From Symsagittifera roscoffensis (lineage: Eukaryota; Xenacoelomorpha; Acoela; Convolutidae): 60,000 nucleotides of DNA. Positions 10,961-24,500 of the stretch are shown piece by piece. The position numbers and the translations under genes were made by a program. Numbering within the stretch: the stretch's first letter is position 1; each line of letters starts with the position of its first letter. Location of the stretch: positions 13,366,539-13,426,538 of the forward strand of contig NC_087070.1 of NCBI RefSeq assembly GCF_963678635.1. Direction: 5' to 3'. The notes beneath the pieces are model-generated. The model saw only the letters and a program-made list of their open reading frames with translations. It had not been told where the DNA came from and ran no database searches.

Positions 10961-13900
10961 TTTCAAAAAGTATTAAACACATGCGTCAAATTGTAGCTGG
11001 CCCTTAGCTATATTTTATCGAGACAAACGAAAATTTTGTTTCACTAAATTTTTATGCGTTTTTCAATTATATGCAGTACAACACAAACCTAAAAAAAAAC
11101 AAAAAAAGTCGTATAATCATAATGTTTTTCTAAGTTCTGGCATGCAGTGCCCCTTTTATTCCATAAAATTTTCAAGTCAATGAGAGTTTTCGTTCAAATT
11201 TTTAAAAAGGTTGATTTTGAAATTTTTTCTTGCCGTTTCATTTGCTTTAGAGGTGGAATATCACTTCTTTCAATTCGTTTGAAGTAAATGTTGGATTTTT
11301 TCTCGCGTTTTTTTCAGGGAAAAACGTACGGTCCAAATTGAAGGTCGCACTCAGCCATTTTCTCTATTCCAAGTAGAATTTCAGTCCTCACAGACGTTAG
11401 TTGCTTGCAAATTTTTTGGGCTGTTCTTACGTTTCACTTAGTCGAACATTGAGTCGGTTCATGGATAAATTACACATACCGCAGCTGCACAAAAATTGTT
11501 CCCGGATAGTGTTTTCGCGGAGAAAAATTACTTGGAACATTGTAGAGAAATTTTCTGGTAAACCGTAACGGGACTAACCACTTGAATTTTTTTGTAAATT
11601 GTTTTAGTAGAATAGAAATCACATTCTTTACGAATTGTTCGATTCCCAAAAGTATTTTTGACAGCAGCAATAAATCCAGTATCAAAATCTGACATGATAA
11701 TTTTTGGCGAATTTTTTTTAAAAGAATTTCATGAACATTTTGGGTAACAGTATGTAGTCATAATTCCATCCAGATTTTCCCATCTAAAAGTCCCATCAGA
11801 AAGTAAAATTTTGTTTTATTGGAGATAATTCAGAGAACGTGCGGCTGCAAAAATTGCATAACTTGGTAAAACGCTGGTATCAATTACAAAAAGTTGACTA
11901 TCCAAAACTTTTGCCAAAAAACCGTCAATTTTCACTATGTTTTTTGCCTAATCACAATCAATTGTTCGGTTTCCTTATGAGCGATAACCTAATTTGATGA
12001 TATCCTAGTAGAATGAAACCCTTAAAATTAGAATTTTTTAACAAATCGTTGATTATTTCTTGATTTGATTCGTCGGTTTCTCTCAATTCAGTCAAAAACT
12101 TTCTGTCGAAATTTTTCTTCCTGCAAGTCTTCAAGTTTTGCAAAATTGTGATATTTCGACATTTGTAGGATGGTTCTACCAATAACATGGGTTTTTTGGT
12201 TGTACTATTCTTCTCGAATCTGCAAGCATCAGCAATTAAGTTAGTCTCGTTTTTTTGTTTTTGGTCAAACAATGCTGAATTTGCACATATCAGTTTATAT
12301 TGTTAAAACTGTATAATATGTCAAAAAGCAATTTTTTGATTCAGTTCATTCAACCTTTTACGATTTCATTAGATTTTTTCTTTATTGGGCTAAAAAAAAT
12401 TGGCCTAATTTCATTGGCTAAACGACCTGATTTTGAGTCGTTTGATGAGAAAAAGAAGATGGTTCTGTCTCATTTTCTGTCGGTTAGGTTACCATGCTGT
12501 TTGAGCAATGAATCGCAATCGATGCGAAGCTTGACCTATGTGTGGAAAAAATAGTTTCGCGTTATTTATCTTAAGCAGAATGTGGTTCTCGCATCCGAAA
12601 ATTTTCATTTTTGTTCAGACCTTCTTACAAAGTGAAGGAAAAGAACTATTGCGTAGGATGGGTTTTTTGAAACGTTTCGAATACTCTAAAGAAACTCATT
12701 GGGCGTCAAGTATGCTATCATTTCAAAGCCATATTAGCCGTGATCCAGATTCGATCTTTGTTTAAAATATATATAGGTCTTTGTCGAAAAAAATAGTCCG
12801 AAGTTTTTAATTTTTCAGGTTTGCTTATGAATTTGGATGGCAAATTATTTAATTTTTTCTTAATTTTTTTATGCAGTTTTAGCTATAACTAGTTCTCATT
12901 CTGTATTTTTCTACTTCATTCAATTGCCCCTATTTTGTAATAAAAGAAAAAACAAGAAGTTGAGAAAATTTTCTTTTTTTAATTTTTCACGTTATTCACG
13001 GAGATCTATCTATTCAGAGCTACCTGCATAGCAGCCAGTTATCCGTAAATTTATTAGATATTTTCAATTTGTTTCGGTTCAGTTTTTTATGTAATCCTTT
13101 GACATTAAGATTCCATGCCCAAATTTTTTGAAAGGGCTTTCTTCGCTAACGTATCAATTTTGAAAATGATATGCATATAACTTTAAAATTTTGATATCCC
13201 GAGCTAAATATTGAACAGATATTTCTCTTGCGATTATCCTTTTGCAAAAGCTTGGAAGCTCAAAAAAGGCCAATATGCAAATATGGAATAACTAACGCGC
13301 GCTTCTTACAAGTTTTGTTAGAACGCGATAAGCGACGTAGGTGTCAATAAAGGTAACAAAAACTTTTCTAAAACAAAAAGATGAACTAATTCGCCGAAGT
13401 ATTGCGTAATGAGACTTAAGAAAATCACGGTTTACTTAGAACTGCTTGCTGGTACAAATAGTCGGAAACCGTTTAAAATTAACAAAAACATTTTTTGATA
13501 AACTTTTAATTTACTTTAAACGGCAATGAAAACTTTCAAGATTTCATCCTGATACAATCAGGTGTTTGGCTTTTATGAGAAAATTTTTTAATCAAAAACC
13601 AAATTTTGCAATGAAGCACCATAAAATACTGCTGCCAGATCTAAAATATAAAAAATAGACAGCTTAAATTTGATCATTCTTTCATACGTAATGAAAAAGT
13701 ATTAAAAAACTATGAGAACTTTCCATGCTTTGCGAAAAAGTCGAAATTCAAGAAACTTAATTTGATGAAAACATCATCATTTTAATGTCAAATTGGTTCT
13801 TAACTGTGTTTCAAATATATTTTGATACCTTCAATTTCCTTTTTTGGGCTATCATCGCTCGTTTCCCATAATCAAATTTCAAAACGACTAAACTATAAGA

Positions 13901-14238
13901 AACGCAAATTTGAAACCTATGAGTAACTAAAGGCTTTGATAGAAAAAATCAAAGCGGAAAATAGACTTCAAAATTCAGTTACAGCCAAAGTCAAACTCAT
14001 TTTCTGCAAGACTGTCTGTACCAGGGTGAAGCTTTGCATGGCCCAACTGCCTTGTAGCTCTCTAAACAAATCTTTGTTCTGAAAAGTTTATAAATTATAA
14101 AGAAAAAAAACCTATGCAAGTTTTTCAGTTCTTATCAAATCTTCCCCCACACGCTGTGTGCGGTAAAACTTGACATATTTAGCTTTCACAAGGGTAAAAT
14201 TACTTCTAAATAGCTCGACTCATTTCATCTTGGCAAGT
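10961..14238. other. Long AT-rich gene-free stretch
   Basis: More than 3 kb of AT-rich sequence with frequent homopolymers. Small open frames (11470-11685, 11958-12272, 12300-12765) lack domain similarity, have low-complexity AT-driven composition and no plausible splice partners. I see no gene or RNA here. Confidence 0.6.
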
Positions 14239-14438
14239 TATGAGTCTGATTTAATCGCCGCTTATGCGTTAATAGCACGAAATAAATCACAGTTTTTTTT
14301 CGAATGTTTTCATTTTGCCATGTTTTCAATCCCCACAACTTAACGAAAATATTGTCACTGGTGTGCGAGTACTTCATGCTATTATGTGCTATTTAATTTT
14401 GCTTTTAACGCATAAGCGGCGATTCAATCAGGCTCATA
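14239..14438. mobile_element. MITE-like element with terminal inverted repeats
   Basis: Two 33 bp inverted repeats, 14239-14271 and 14406-14438, match at 31 of 33 positions and share the core AATCGCCGCTTATGCGTTA. They flank about 134 bp of AT-rich DNA. Weaker complementarity continues outside for some 10 bases (TTGGCAAGT against TGGGCAAACT), so the true ends may be slightly further out. Size and form fit a miniature inverted-repeat element. No transposase and no clear target duplication are visible. Confidence 0.7.
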
Positions 14439-15042
14439 AGTTTGCCCAAATCCTTTCAATTTCGCGCTAAGGGTGTTGATAGCCTTGAGATGAAATATAC
14501 GAAAACCATAAAAAGGCCAGTTGAAATATGGACAAGTATTCCGTGACTTTTTTGAAAGAACAGAGTAAAAAAACTGGAAAAAAATTTCAATATGGCAGTT
14601 TTGTGAGAAGTGTTAAAATTTATATGCCAACAAAACAGGCCGGTTTTGTTCTGTGAAAAAAACCTCCAAAAAGACGCTAGTAACCATTATTATTGGTTTT
14701 TTAAACATTTTGCCTTTTATCCCTCATTTGCTTTTTGTTTTGATGTAAATGATCTTGAGTTTTCAAGTTTATTGCGACAGTTTTGTTAGATTTAAATCAC
14801 ATATGATAGATACTGTTTCCATCACAACCCTTTTATGAAAAAGAACCTAATTAAAGCATCAGGTTCAATATGTCTTGTATGAGCCTAGAACAATTATTCG
14901 ATAAGTCAGACATCTGCGTTGTCAAACATCCGATTTCATAGAATAACAAAGATAGCCGGATGCTGTGCAAGTAGCAGAGAAATTTCCGACCATATTCATA
15001 AAAACTACAAAATAATCTTCAAGCTATTATGCTTTTCAAATT
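14439..15042. other. AT-rich intergenic DNA, no gene seen
   Basis: No coding or RNA feature recognised. A small imperfect inverted repeat around an AGGCCG centre lies near 14632-14655. Confidence 0.5.
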
Positions 15043-15420
15043 AGTGTCGTTTTTTGTCTGCGTTTTTTATTTGTAAATAAGACATAATCGACAACACTTG
15101 ATTTCAGAAAAAAGTAAGAAACAAAAAATGAACAAATAAATTCAAAAAAATGATTTTTTTTTCTTTTTTGCACAAGATTCTTTTTTGTTTGGCATTTTTT
15201 TGCAAAGAAATTGCCAAGTCACGAAAACCAACTTTTCAAACCAGTTTTTTCTCGAGACTGGGAACTTTTTTTTGGAAACTTGTTAATGTCGTTCGAATCA
15301 AGACTGAAAGGGCCTTTAAATGATGTAACAATCAACCGAGATCAATAATCATTTGCGGTACCAATTTTTACGTCGAAGTTCCACCCCATTACGATTGCTC
15401 GGAACAATAATATATATATT
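15043..15420. repeat. Dispersed repeat, copy 1
   Basis: Shares its two ends with 33645-34140 in the same orientation. The left end has ATTAGTGTCGTTTTTT followed by CTGCG. The right end has TGTCGTTCGAATCAAGACTG, AATCATTTGCGGTA and a TTTTACGTCG-like close. The middles differ greatly in sequence, so this is either an old element with variable interior or two elements sharing ends. Confidence 0.55.
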
Positions 15421-15554
15421 ATGACGTTAGAATTTCAAAAACAAGACGTAGTTCAATTATCTAATTCTAGCTAAGTCGATTCTCGGTTTTTGCACGCATT
15501 CATTCAACCGCTATAGCATCTGTAAACGAACGGTAGAAATCGGATCTTTGCCCT

Positions 15555-18500
15555 AAATTTTAGAAAATGTCGGATGTTTGCCCTAGCAAAGTTGTTTTTA
15601 GGATGTTTGCAACACTTTTGTTTCGGCTGTTTGACATACCGGATGTTTACACGGTACCCGTTAAGAAGCTCAGTGAAACAATAATTCGATGTGAGTTCCT
15701 TGGCCAGAAAAGCCGCTAAGAGGTAGCCCTGAATTTTAGAAAATGTCGGATTTTTGCCCTAGCAAAGTTGTTTTTAAGATGTTTGCAACACTTTTGTTTC
15801 GGCTGTTTGACATACCGAATGTTTACACGGTACCCGTTAAGAAGCTCAGTGAAACAATAAATCGATGTGAGTTCCTTGGCCAGAAAAGCCGCTAAGAGGT
15901 AGCCCTGAATTTTAGAAAATGTCGGATTTTTGCCCTAGCAAAGTTGTTTTTAAGATGTTTGCAACACTTTTGTTTCGGCTGTTTGACATACCGAATGTTT
16001 ACACGGTACCCGTTAAGAAGCTCAGTGAAACAATAAATCGATGTGAGTTCCTTGGCCAGAAAAGCCGCTAAGAGGAAGCCCTGAATTTTAGAAAATGTCG
16101 GATGTTTGCCCTAGCAAAGTTGTTTTTAAGATGTTTGCAACACTTTTGTTTCGGCTGTTTGACATACCGAATGTTTAGACGGTACCCGTTAAGAAGCTCA
16201 GTGAAACAATAAATCGATGTGAGTTCGTTGGCCAGAAAAGCCGCTAAGAGGAAGCCCTGAATTTTAGAAAATGTCGGATGTTTGCCCTAGCAAAGTTTCT
16301 TTTAAGATGTTTGCAATACTTTTGTTTCGGCTGTTTGACATACCGGATGTTTACACGGTACCCGTTAAGAAGCTCAGTGAAACAATAATTCGATGTGAGT
16401 TCCTTGGCCAGAAAAGCCGCTAAGAGGTAGCCCTGAATTTTAGAAAATGTCGGATGTTTGCCCTAGCAAAGTTGTTTTTAAGATGTTTGCAACACCTTTG
16501 TTTCGGCTGTTTGACATACCGAATGTTTACACGGTACCCGTTAAGAAGCTCAGTGAAACAATAAATCGATGTGAGTTCCTTGGCCAGAAAAGCCGCTAAG
16601 AGGAAGCCCTGAATTTTAGAAAATGTCGGATGTTTGCCCTAGCAAAGTTGTTTTTAAGATGTTTGCGACACTTTTGTTTCGGCTGTTTGACATACCGGAT
16701 GTTTACACGGTACCCGTTAAGAAGCTCAGTGAAACAATAAATCGATGTGAGTTCCTTGGCCAGAAAAGCCGCTAAGAGGAAGCCCTGAATTTTAGAAAAT
16801 GTCGGATGTTTGCCCTAGCAAAGTTGTTTTTAAGATGTTTGCAACACTTTTGTTTCGGCTGTTTGACATACCGGATGTTTACACGGTACCCGTTAAGAAG
16901 CTCAGTGAAACAATAATTCGATGTGAGTTCCTTGACCAGAAAAGCCGCTAAGAGGTAAGCCCTGAATTTTAGAAAATGTCGGATGTTTGCCCTAGCAAAG
17001 TTGTTTTTAAGATGTTTGCAACACTTTTGTTTCGGCTGTTTGACATACCGAATGTTTACACGGTACCCGTTAAGAAGCTCAGTGAAACAATAAATCGATG
17101 TGAGTTCCTTGGCCAGAAAAGCCGCTAAGAGGAAGCCCTGAATTTTAGAAAATGTCGGATGTTTGCCCTAGCAAAGTTGTTTTTAAGATGTTTGCAACAC
17201 TTTTGTTTCGGCTGTTTGACATACCGAATGTTTACGCGGTACCCGTTAAGAAGCTCAGTGAAACAATAAATCGATGTGAGTTCCTTGGCCAGAAAAGCCG
17301 CTAAGTGGAAGCCCTGAATTTTAGAAAATGTCGGATGTTTGCCCTAGCAAAGTTGTTTTTAAGATGTTTGCAACACTTTTGTTTCGGCTGTTTGACATAC
17401 CGAATGTTTACACGGTACCCGTTAAGAAGCTCAGTGAAACAATAAATCGATGTGAGTTCCTTGGCCAGAAAAGCCGCTAAGAGGAAGCCCTGAATTTTAG
17501 AAAATGTCGGATGTTTGCCCTAGCAAAGTTGTTTTTAAGATATTTGCAACACTTTTGTTTCGGCTGTTTGACATACCGAATGTTTACACGGTACCCGTTA
17601 AGAAGCTCAGTGGAACAAAAAATCGATGTGAGTTCCTTGGCCAGAAAAGCCGCTAAGAGGAGGCCCTGAATTTTAGAAAATGTCGGATGTTTGCCCTAGC
17701 AAAGTTGTTTTTAAGATGTTTGCAACACTTTTGTTTCGGCTGTTTGACATACCGAATGTTTACACGGTACCCGTTAAGAAGCTCAGTGAAACAATAAATC
17801 GATGTGAGTTCCTTGGCCAGAAAAGCCGCTAAGAGGAAGCCCTGAATTTTAGAAAATATCGGATGTTTGCCCTAGCAAAGTTGTTTTTAAGATGTTTGCA
17901 ACACTTTTGTTTCGGCTGTTTGACATACCGAATGTTTACACGGTACCCGTTAAGAAGCTCAGTGAAACAATAAATCGATGTGAGTTCCTTGGCCAGAAAA
18001 GCCGCTAAGAGGAAGCCCTGAATTTTAGAAAATGTCGGATGTTTGCCCTAGCAAAGTTGTTTTTAAGATGTTTGCAACACTTTTGTTTCGGCTGTTTGAC
18101 ATATCGAATGTTTACCCGGTACCCGTTAAGAAGCTCAGTGAAACAATAAATCGATGTGAGTTCCTTGGCCAGAAAAGCCGCTAAGAGGAAGCCCTGAATT
18201 TTAGAAAATGTCGGATGTTTGCCCTAGCAAAGTTGTTTTTAAGATGTCTGCAACACTTTTGTTTCGGCTGTTTGACATACTGAATGTTTACACGGTACCC
18301 GTTAAGAAGCTCAGTGAAACAATAAATCGATGTGAGTTCCTTGGCCAGAAAAGCCGCTAAGAGGAAGCCCTGAATTTTAGAAAATGTCGGATGTTTGCCC
18401 TAGCAAAGTTGTTTTTAAGATGTTTGCAACACTTTTGTTTCGGCTGTTTGACATACCGAATGTTTACACGGTACCCGTTAAGAAGCTCAGTGAAACAATA

Positions 18501-21500
18501 AACCGATGTGAGTTCCTTGGCCAGAAAAGCCGCTAAGAGGAAGCCCTGAATTTTAGAAAATGTCGGATGTTTGCCCTAGCAAAGTTGTTTTTAAGATGTT
18601 TGCAACACTTTTGTTTCGGCTGTTTGACATACCGAATGTTTACACGGTACCCGTTAAGAAGCTCAGTGAAACAATAAATCGATGTGAGTTCCTTGGCCAG
18701 AAAAGCCGCTAAGAGGAAGCCCTGAATTTTAGAAAATGTCGGATGTTTGCCCTAGCAAAGTTGTTTTTAAGATGTTTGCAACACTTTTGTTTCGGCTGTT
18801 TGACATACCGAATGTTTACACGGTACCCGTTAAGAAGCTCAGTGAAACAATAAATCGATGTGAGTTCCTTGGCCAGAAAAGCCGCTAAGAGGAAGCCCTG
18901 AATTTTAGAAAATGTCGGATGTTTGCCCTAGCAAAGTTGTTTTTAAGATGTTTGCGACACTTTTGTTTCGGCTGTTTGACATACCGAATGTTTACACGGT
19001 ACCCGTTAAGAAGCTCAGTGAAACAATAAATCGATGTGAGTTCCTTGGCCAGAAAAGCCGCTAAGAGGAAGCCCTGAATTTTAGAAAATGTCGGATGTTT
19101 GCCCTAGCAAAGTTGTTTTTAAGATGTTTGCAACACTTTTGTTTCGGCTGTTTGACATACCGAATGTTTACACGGTATCCGTTAAGAAGCTCAGTGAAAC
19201 AATAAATCGATGTGAGTTCCTTGGCCAGAAAAGCCGCTAAGAGGAAGCCCTGAATTTTAGAAAATGTCGGATGTTTGCCCCAGCAAAGTTGTTTTTAAGA
19301 TGTTTGCAACACTTTTGTTTCGGCTGTTTGACATACCGAATGTTTACACGGTACCCGTTAAGAAGCTCAGTGAAACAATAAATCGATGTGAGTTCCTTGG
19401 CCAGAAAAGCCGCTAAGAGGAAGCCCTTAATTTTAGAAAATGTCGGATGTTTGCCCTAGCAAAGTTGTTTTTAAGATGTTTGCAACACTTTTGTTTCGGC
19501 TGTTTGACATACCGAATGTTTACACGGTACCCGTTAAGAAGCTCAGTGAAACAATAAATCGATGTGAGTTCCTCGGCCAGAAAAGCCGCTAAGAGGAAGC
19601 CCTGAATTTTAGAAAATGTCGGATGTTTGCCCTAGCAAAGTTGTTTTTAAGATGTTTGCAACACTTTTGTTTCGGCTGTTTGACATACCGAATGTTTACA
19701 CGGTACCCGTTAAGAAGCTCAGTGAAACAATAAATCGATGTGAGTTCCTTGGCCAGAAAAGCCGCTAAGAGGAAGCCCTGAATTTTAGAAAATGTCGGAT
19801 GTTTGCCCTAGCAAGGTTGTTTTTAAGATGTTTGCAACACTTTTGTTTCGGCTGTTTGACATACCGAATGTTTACACGGTACCCGTTAAGAAGCTCAGTG
19901 AAACAATAAATCGATGTGAGTTCCTTGGCCAGAAAAGCCGCTAAGAGGAAGCCCTGAATTTTAGAAAATGTCGGATGTTTGCCCTAGCAAAGTTGTTTTT
20001 AAGATGTTTGCAACACTTTTGTTTCGGCTGTTTGACATACCAAATGCTTACATGGTACCCGTTAAGAAGCTCAGTGAAACAATAAATCGATGTGAGTTCC
20101 TTGGCCAGAAAAGCCGCTAAGAGGAAGCCCTGATTTTTAGAAAATGTCGGATGTTTGCCCTAGCAAAGTTGTTTTTAAGATGTTTGCAACACTTTTGTTT
20201 CGGCTGTTTGACATACCGAATGTTTACACGGTACCCGTTAAGAAGCTCAGTGTAACAATAAATCGATGTGAGTTCCTTGGCCAGAAAAGCCGCTAAGAGG
20301 AAACCCTGAATTTTAGAAAATGTCGGATGTTTGCCCTAGCAAAGTTGTTTTTAAGATGTTTGCAACACTTTTGTTTCGGCTGTTTGACATACCGAATGTT
20401 TACACGGTACCCGTTAAGAAGCTCAGTGAAACAATAAATCGATGTGAGTTCCTTGGCCAGAAAAACCGCTAAGAGGAAGCCCTGAATTTTAGAAAATGTC
20501 GGATGTTTGCCCTAGCAAAGTTGTTTTTAAGATGTTTGCAACACTTTTGTTTCGGCTGTTTGACATACCGAATGTTTACACGGTACCCGTTTAGAAGCTC
20601 AGTGAAACAATAAATCGATGTGAGTTCCTTGGCCAGAAAAGCCGCTAAGAGGAAGCCCTGAATTTTAGAAAATGTCGGATGTTTGCCCTAGCAAAGTTGT
20701 TTTTAAGATGTTTGCAACACTTTTGTTTCGGCTGTTTGACATACCGAATGTTTACACGGTACCCGTTAAGAAGCTCAGTGAAACAATAAATCGATGTGAG
20801 TTCCTTGGCCAGAAAAGCCGCTAAGAGGAAGCTCTGAATTTTAGAAAATGTCGGATGTTTGCCCTAGCAAAGTTGTTTTTAAGATGTTTGCAACACTTTT
20901 GTTTCGGCTGTTTGACATACCGAATGTTTACACGGTACCCGTTAAGAAGCTCAGTGAAACAATAAATCGATGTGAGTTCCTTGGCCAGAAAAGCCGCTAA
21001 GAGGAAGCCCTGAATTTTAGAAAATGTCGGATGTTTGCCCTAGCAAAGTTGTTTTTAAGATGTTTGCAACACTTTTGTTTCGGCTGTTTGACATACCGAA
21101 TGTTTAGACGGTACCCGTTAAGAAGCTCAGTGAAACAATAAATCGATGTGAGTTCCTTGGCCAGAAAAGCCGCTAAGAGGAAGCCCTGAATTTTAGAAAA
21201 TGTCGGATGTTTGCCCTAGCAAAGTTGTTTTTAAGATGTTTGCAACACTTTTGTTTCGGCTGTTTGACATACCGAATGTTTACACGGTACCCGTTAAGAA
21301 GCTCAGTGAAACAATAAATCGATGTGAGTTCCTTGGCCAGAAAAGCCGCTAAGAGGAAGCCCTGAATTTTAGAAAATGTCGGATATTTGCCCTAGCAAAG
21401 TTGTTTTTAAGATGTTTGCAACACTTTTGTTTCGGCTGTTTGACATACCGAATGTTTAGACGGTACCCGTTAAGGAGCTCAGTGAAACAATAAATCGATG

Positions 21501-24500
21501 TGAGTTCCTTGGCCAGAAAAGCCGCTAAGAGGAAGCCCTGAATTTTAGAAAATGTCGGATGTTTGCCCTAGCAAAGTTGTTTTTAAGATGTTTGCAACAC
21601 TTTTGTTTCGGCTGTTTGACATACCGAATGTTTACACGGTACCCGTTAAGAAGCTCAGTGAAACAATAAATCGATGTGAGTTCCTTGGCCAGAAAAGCCG
21701 CTAAGAGGAAGCCCTGAATTTTAGAAAATGTCGGATGTTTGCCCTAGCAAAGTTGTTTTTAAGATGTTTGCGACACTTTTGTTTCGGCTGTTTGACATAC
21801 CGGATGTTTACACGGTACCCGTTAAGAAGCTCAGTGAAACAATAATTCGATGTGAGTTCCTTGGCCAGAAAAGCCGCTAAGAGGTAGCCCTGAATTTTAG
21901 AAAATGTCGGATGTTTGCCCTAGCAAAGTTGTTTTTAAGATGTTTGCAACACTTTTGTTTCGGCTGTTTGACATACCGAATGTTTAGACGGTACCCGTTA
22001 AGAAGCTCAGTGAAACAATAAATCGATGTGAGTTCCTTGGCCAGAAAAGCCGCTAAGAGGAAGCCCATAATTTTAGAAAATGTCGGATGTTTGCCCTAGC
22101 AAAGTTGTTTTTAAGTTGTTTGCAACACTTTTGTTTCGGCTGTTTGACATACCGAATGTTTACACGGTACCCGTTAAGAAGCTCAGTGAAACAATAAATC
22201 GATGTGAGTTCCTTGGCCAGAAAAGCCGCTAAGAGGAAGCCCTTAATTTTAGAAAATGTCGGATGTTTGCCCTAGCAAAGTTGTTTTTAAGATGTTTGCA
22301 ACACTTTTGTTTCGGCTGTTTGACATACCGGATGTTTACACGGTACCCGTTAAGAAGCTCAGTGAAACAATAAATCGATGTGAGTTCCTTGGCCAGAAAA
22401 GCCGCTAAGAGGAAGCCCTGAATTTTAGAAAATGTCGGATGTTTGCCCTAGCAAAGTTGTTTTTAAGATGTTTGCAACACTTTTGTTTCGGCTGTTTGAC
22501 ATACCGAATGTTTACACGGTACCCGTTAAGAAGCTCAGTGAAACAATAAATCGATGTGAGTTCCTTGGCCAGAAAAGCCGCTAAGAGGAAGCCCTGAATT
22601 TTAGAAAATGTCGGATGTTTGCCCTAGCAAAGTTGTTTTTAAGATGTTTGCAACACTTTTGTTTCGGCTGTTTGACATACCGAATGTTTACACGGTACCC
22701 GTTAAGAAGCTCAGTGAAACAATAAATCGATGTGAGTTCCTTGGCCAGAAAAGCCGCTAAGAGGAAGCCCTGAATTTTAGAAAATGTCGGATGTTTGCCC
22801 TAGCAAAGTTGTTTTTAAGATGTTTGCAACACTTTTGTTTCGGCTGTTTGACATACCGAATGTTTAGACGGTACCCGTTAAGAAGCTCAGTGAAACAATA
22901 AATCGATGTGAGTTCCTTGGCCAGAAAAGCCGCTAAGAGGAAGCCCTGAATTTTAGAAAATGTCGGATGTTTGCCCTAGCAAAGTTGTTTTTAAGATGTT
23001 TGCAACACTTTTGTTTCGGCTGTTTGACATACCGAATGTTTACACGGTACCCGTTAAGAAGCTCAGTGAAACAATAAATCGATGTGAGTTCCTTGGCCAG
23101 AAAAGCCGCTAAGAGGAAGCCCTGAATTTTAGAAAATGTCGGATGTTTGCCCTAGCAAAGTTGTTTTTAAGATGTTTGCAACACTTTTGTTTCGGCTGTT
23201 TGACATACCGAATGTTTACACGGTACCCGTTAAGAAGCTCAGTGAAACAAAAAATCGATGTGAGTTCCTTGGCCAGAAAAGCCGCTAAGAGGAAGCCCTG
23301 AATTTTAGAAAATGTCGGATGTTTGCCCTAGCAAAGTTGTTTTTAAGATGTTTGCAACACTTTTGTTTCGGCTGTTTGACATACCGAATGTTTACACGGT
23401 ACCCGTTAAGAAGCTCAGTGAAACAATAAATCGATGTGAGTTCCTCGGCCAGAAAAGCCGCTAAGAGGAAGCCCTGAATTTTAGAAAATTCGGATGTTTG
23501 CCCTAGCAAAGTTGTTTTTAAGATGTTTGCAACACTTTTGTTTCGGCTGTTTGACATACCGAATGTTTACACGGTACCCGTTAAGAAGCTCAGTGAAACA
23601 ATAAATCGATGTGAGTTCCTTGGCCAGAAAAGCCGCTAAGAGGAAGCCCTGAATTTTAGAAAATGTCGGATGTTTGCCCTAGCAAAGTTGTTTTTAAGAT
23701 GTTTGCAACACTTTTGTTTCGGCTGTTTGACATACCGAATGTTTACACGGTACCCGTTAAGAAGCTCAGTGAAACAAAAAATCGATGTGAGTTCCTTGGC
23801 CAGAAAAGCCGCTAAGAGGAAGCCCTGAATTTTAGAAAATGTCGGATGTTTGCCCTAGCAAAGTTGTTTTTAAGATGTTTGCAACACTTTTGTTTCGGCT
23901 GTTTGACATACCGAATGTTTACACGGTACCCGTTAAGAAGCTCAGTGAAACAATAAATCGATGTGAGTTCCTTGGCCAGAAAAGCCGCTAAGAGGAAGCC
24001 CTGAATTTTAGAAAATGTCGGATGTTTGCCCTAGCAAAGTTGTTTTTAAGATGTTTGCAACACTTTTGTTTCGGCTGTTTGACATACCGAATGTTTACAC
24101 GGTACCCGTTAAGAAGCTCAGTGAAACAATAAATCGATGTGAGTTCCTTGGCCAGAAAAGCCGCTAAGAGGAAGCCCTGAATTTTAGAAAATGTCGGATG
24201 TTTGCCCTAGCAAAGTTGTTTTTAAGATGTTTGCAACACTTTTGTTTCGGCTGTTTGACATACCGAATGTTTAGACGGTACCCGTTAAGAAGCTCAGTGA
24301 AACAATAAATCGATGTGAGTTCCTTGGCCAGAAAAGCCGCTAAGAGGAAGCCCTGAATTTTAGAAAATGTCGGATGTTTGCCCTAGCAAAGTTGTTTTTA
24401 AGATGTTTGCAACACTTTTGTTTCGGCTGTTTGACATACCGAATGTTTAGACGGTACCCGTTAAGAAGCTCAGTGAAACAATAATTCGATGTGAGTTCCT

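Noticed and set aside
12300-12765. Two adjacent 75-84 codon frames
   Set aside because: No domain, AT-rich composition, no supporting splice signals.
21877-23557. Minus-strand frames of 63-90 codons in the 176 bp satellite
   Set aside because: The period is not a multiple of three, and the frames exist only where a stop is lost by point variation.
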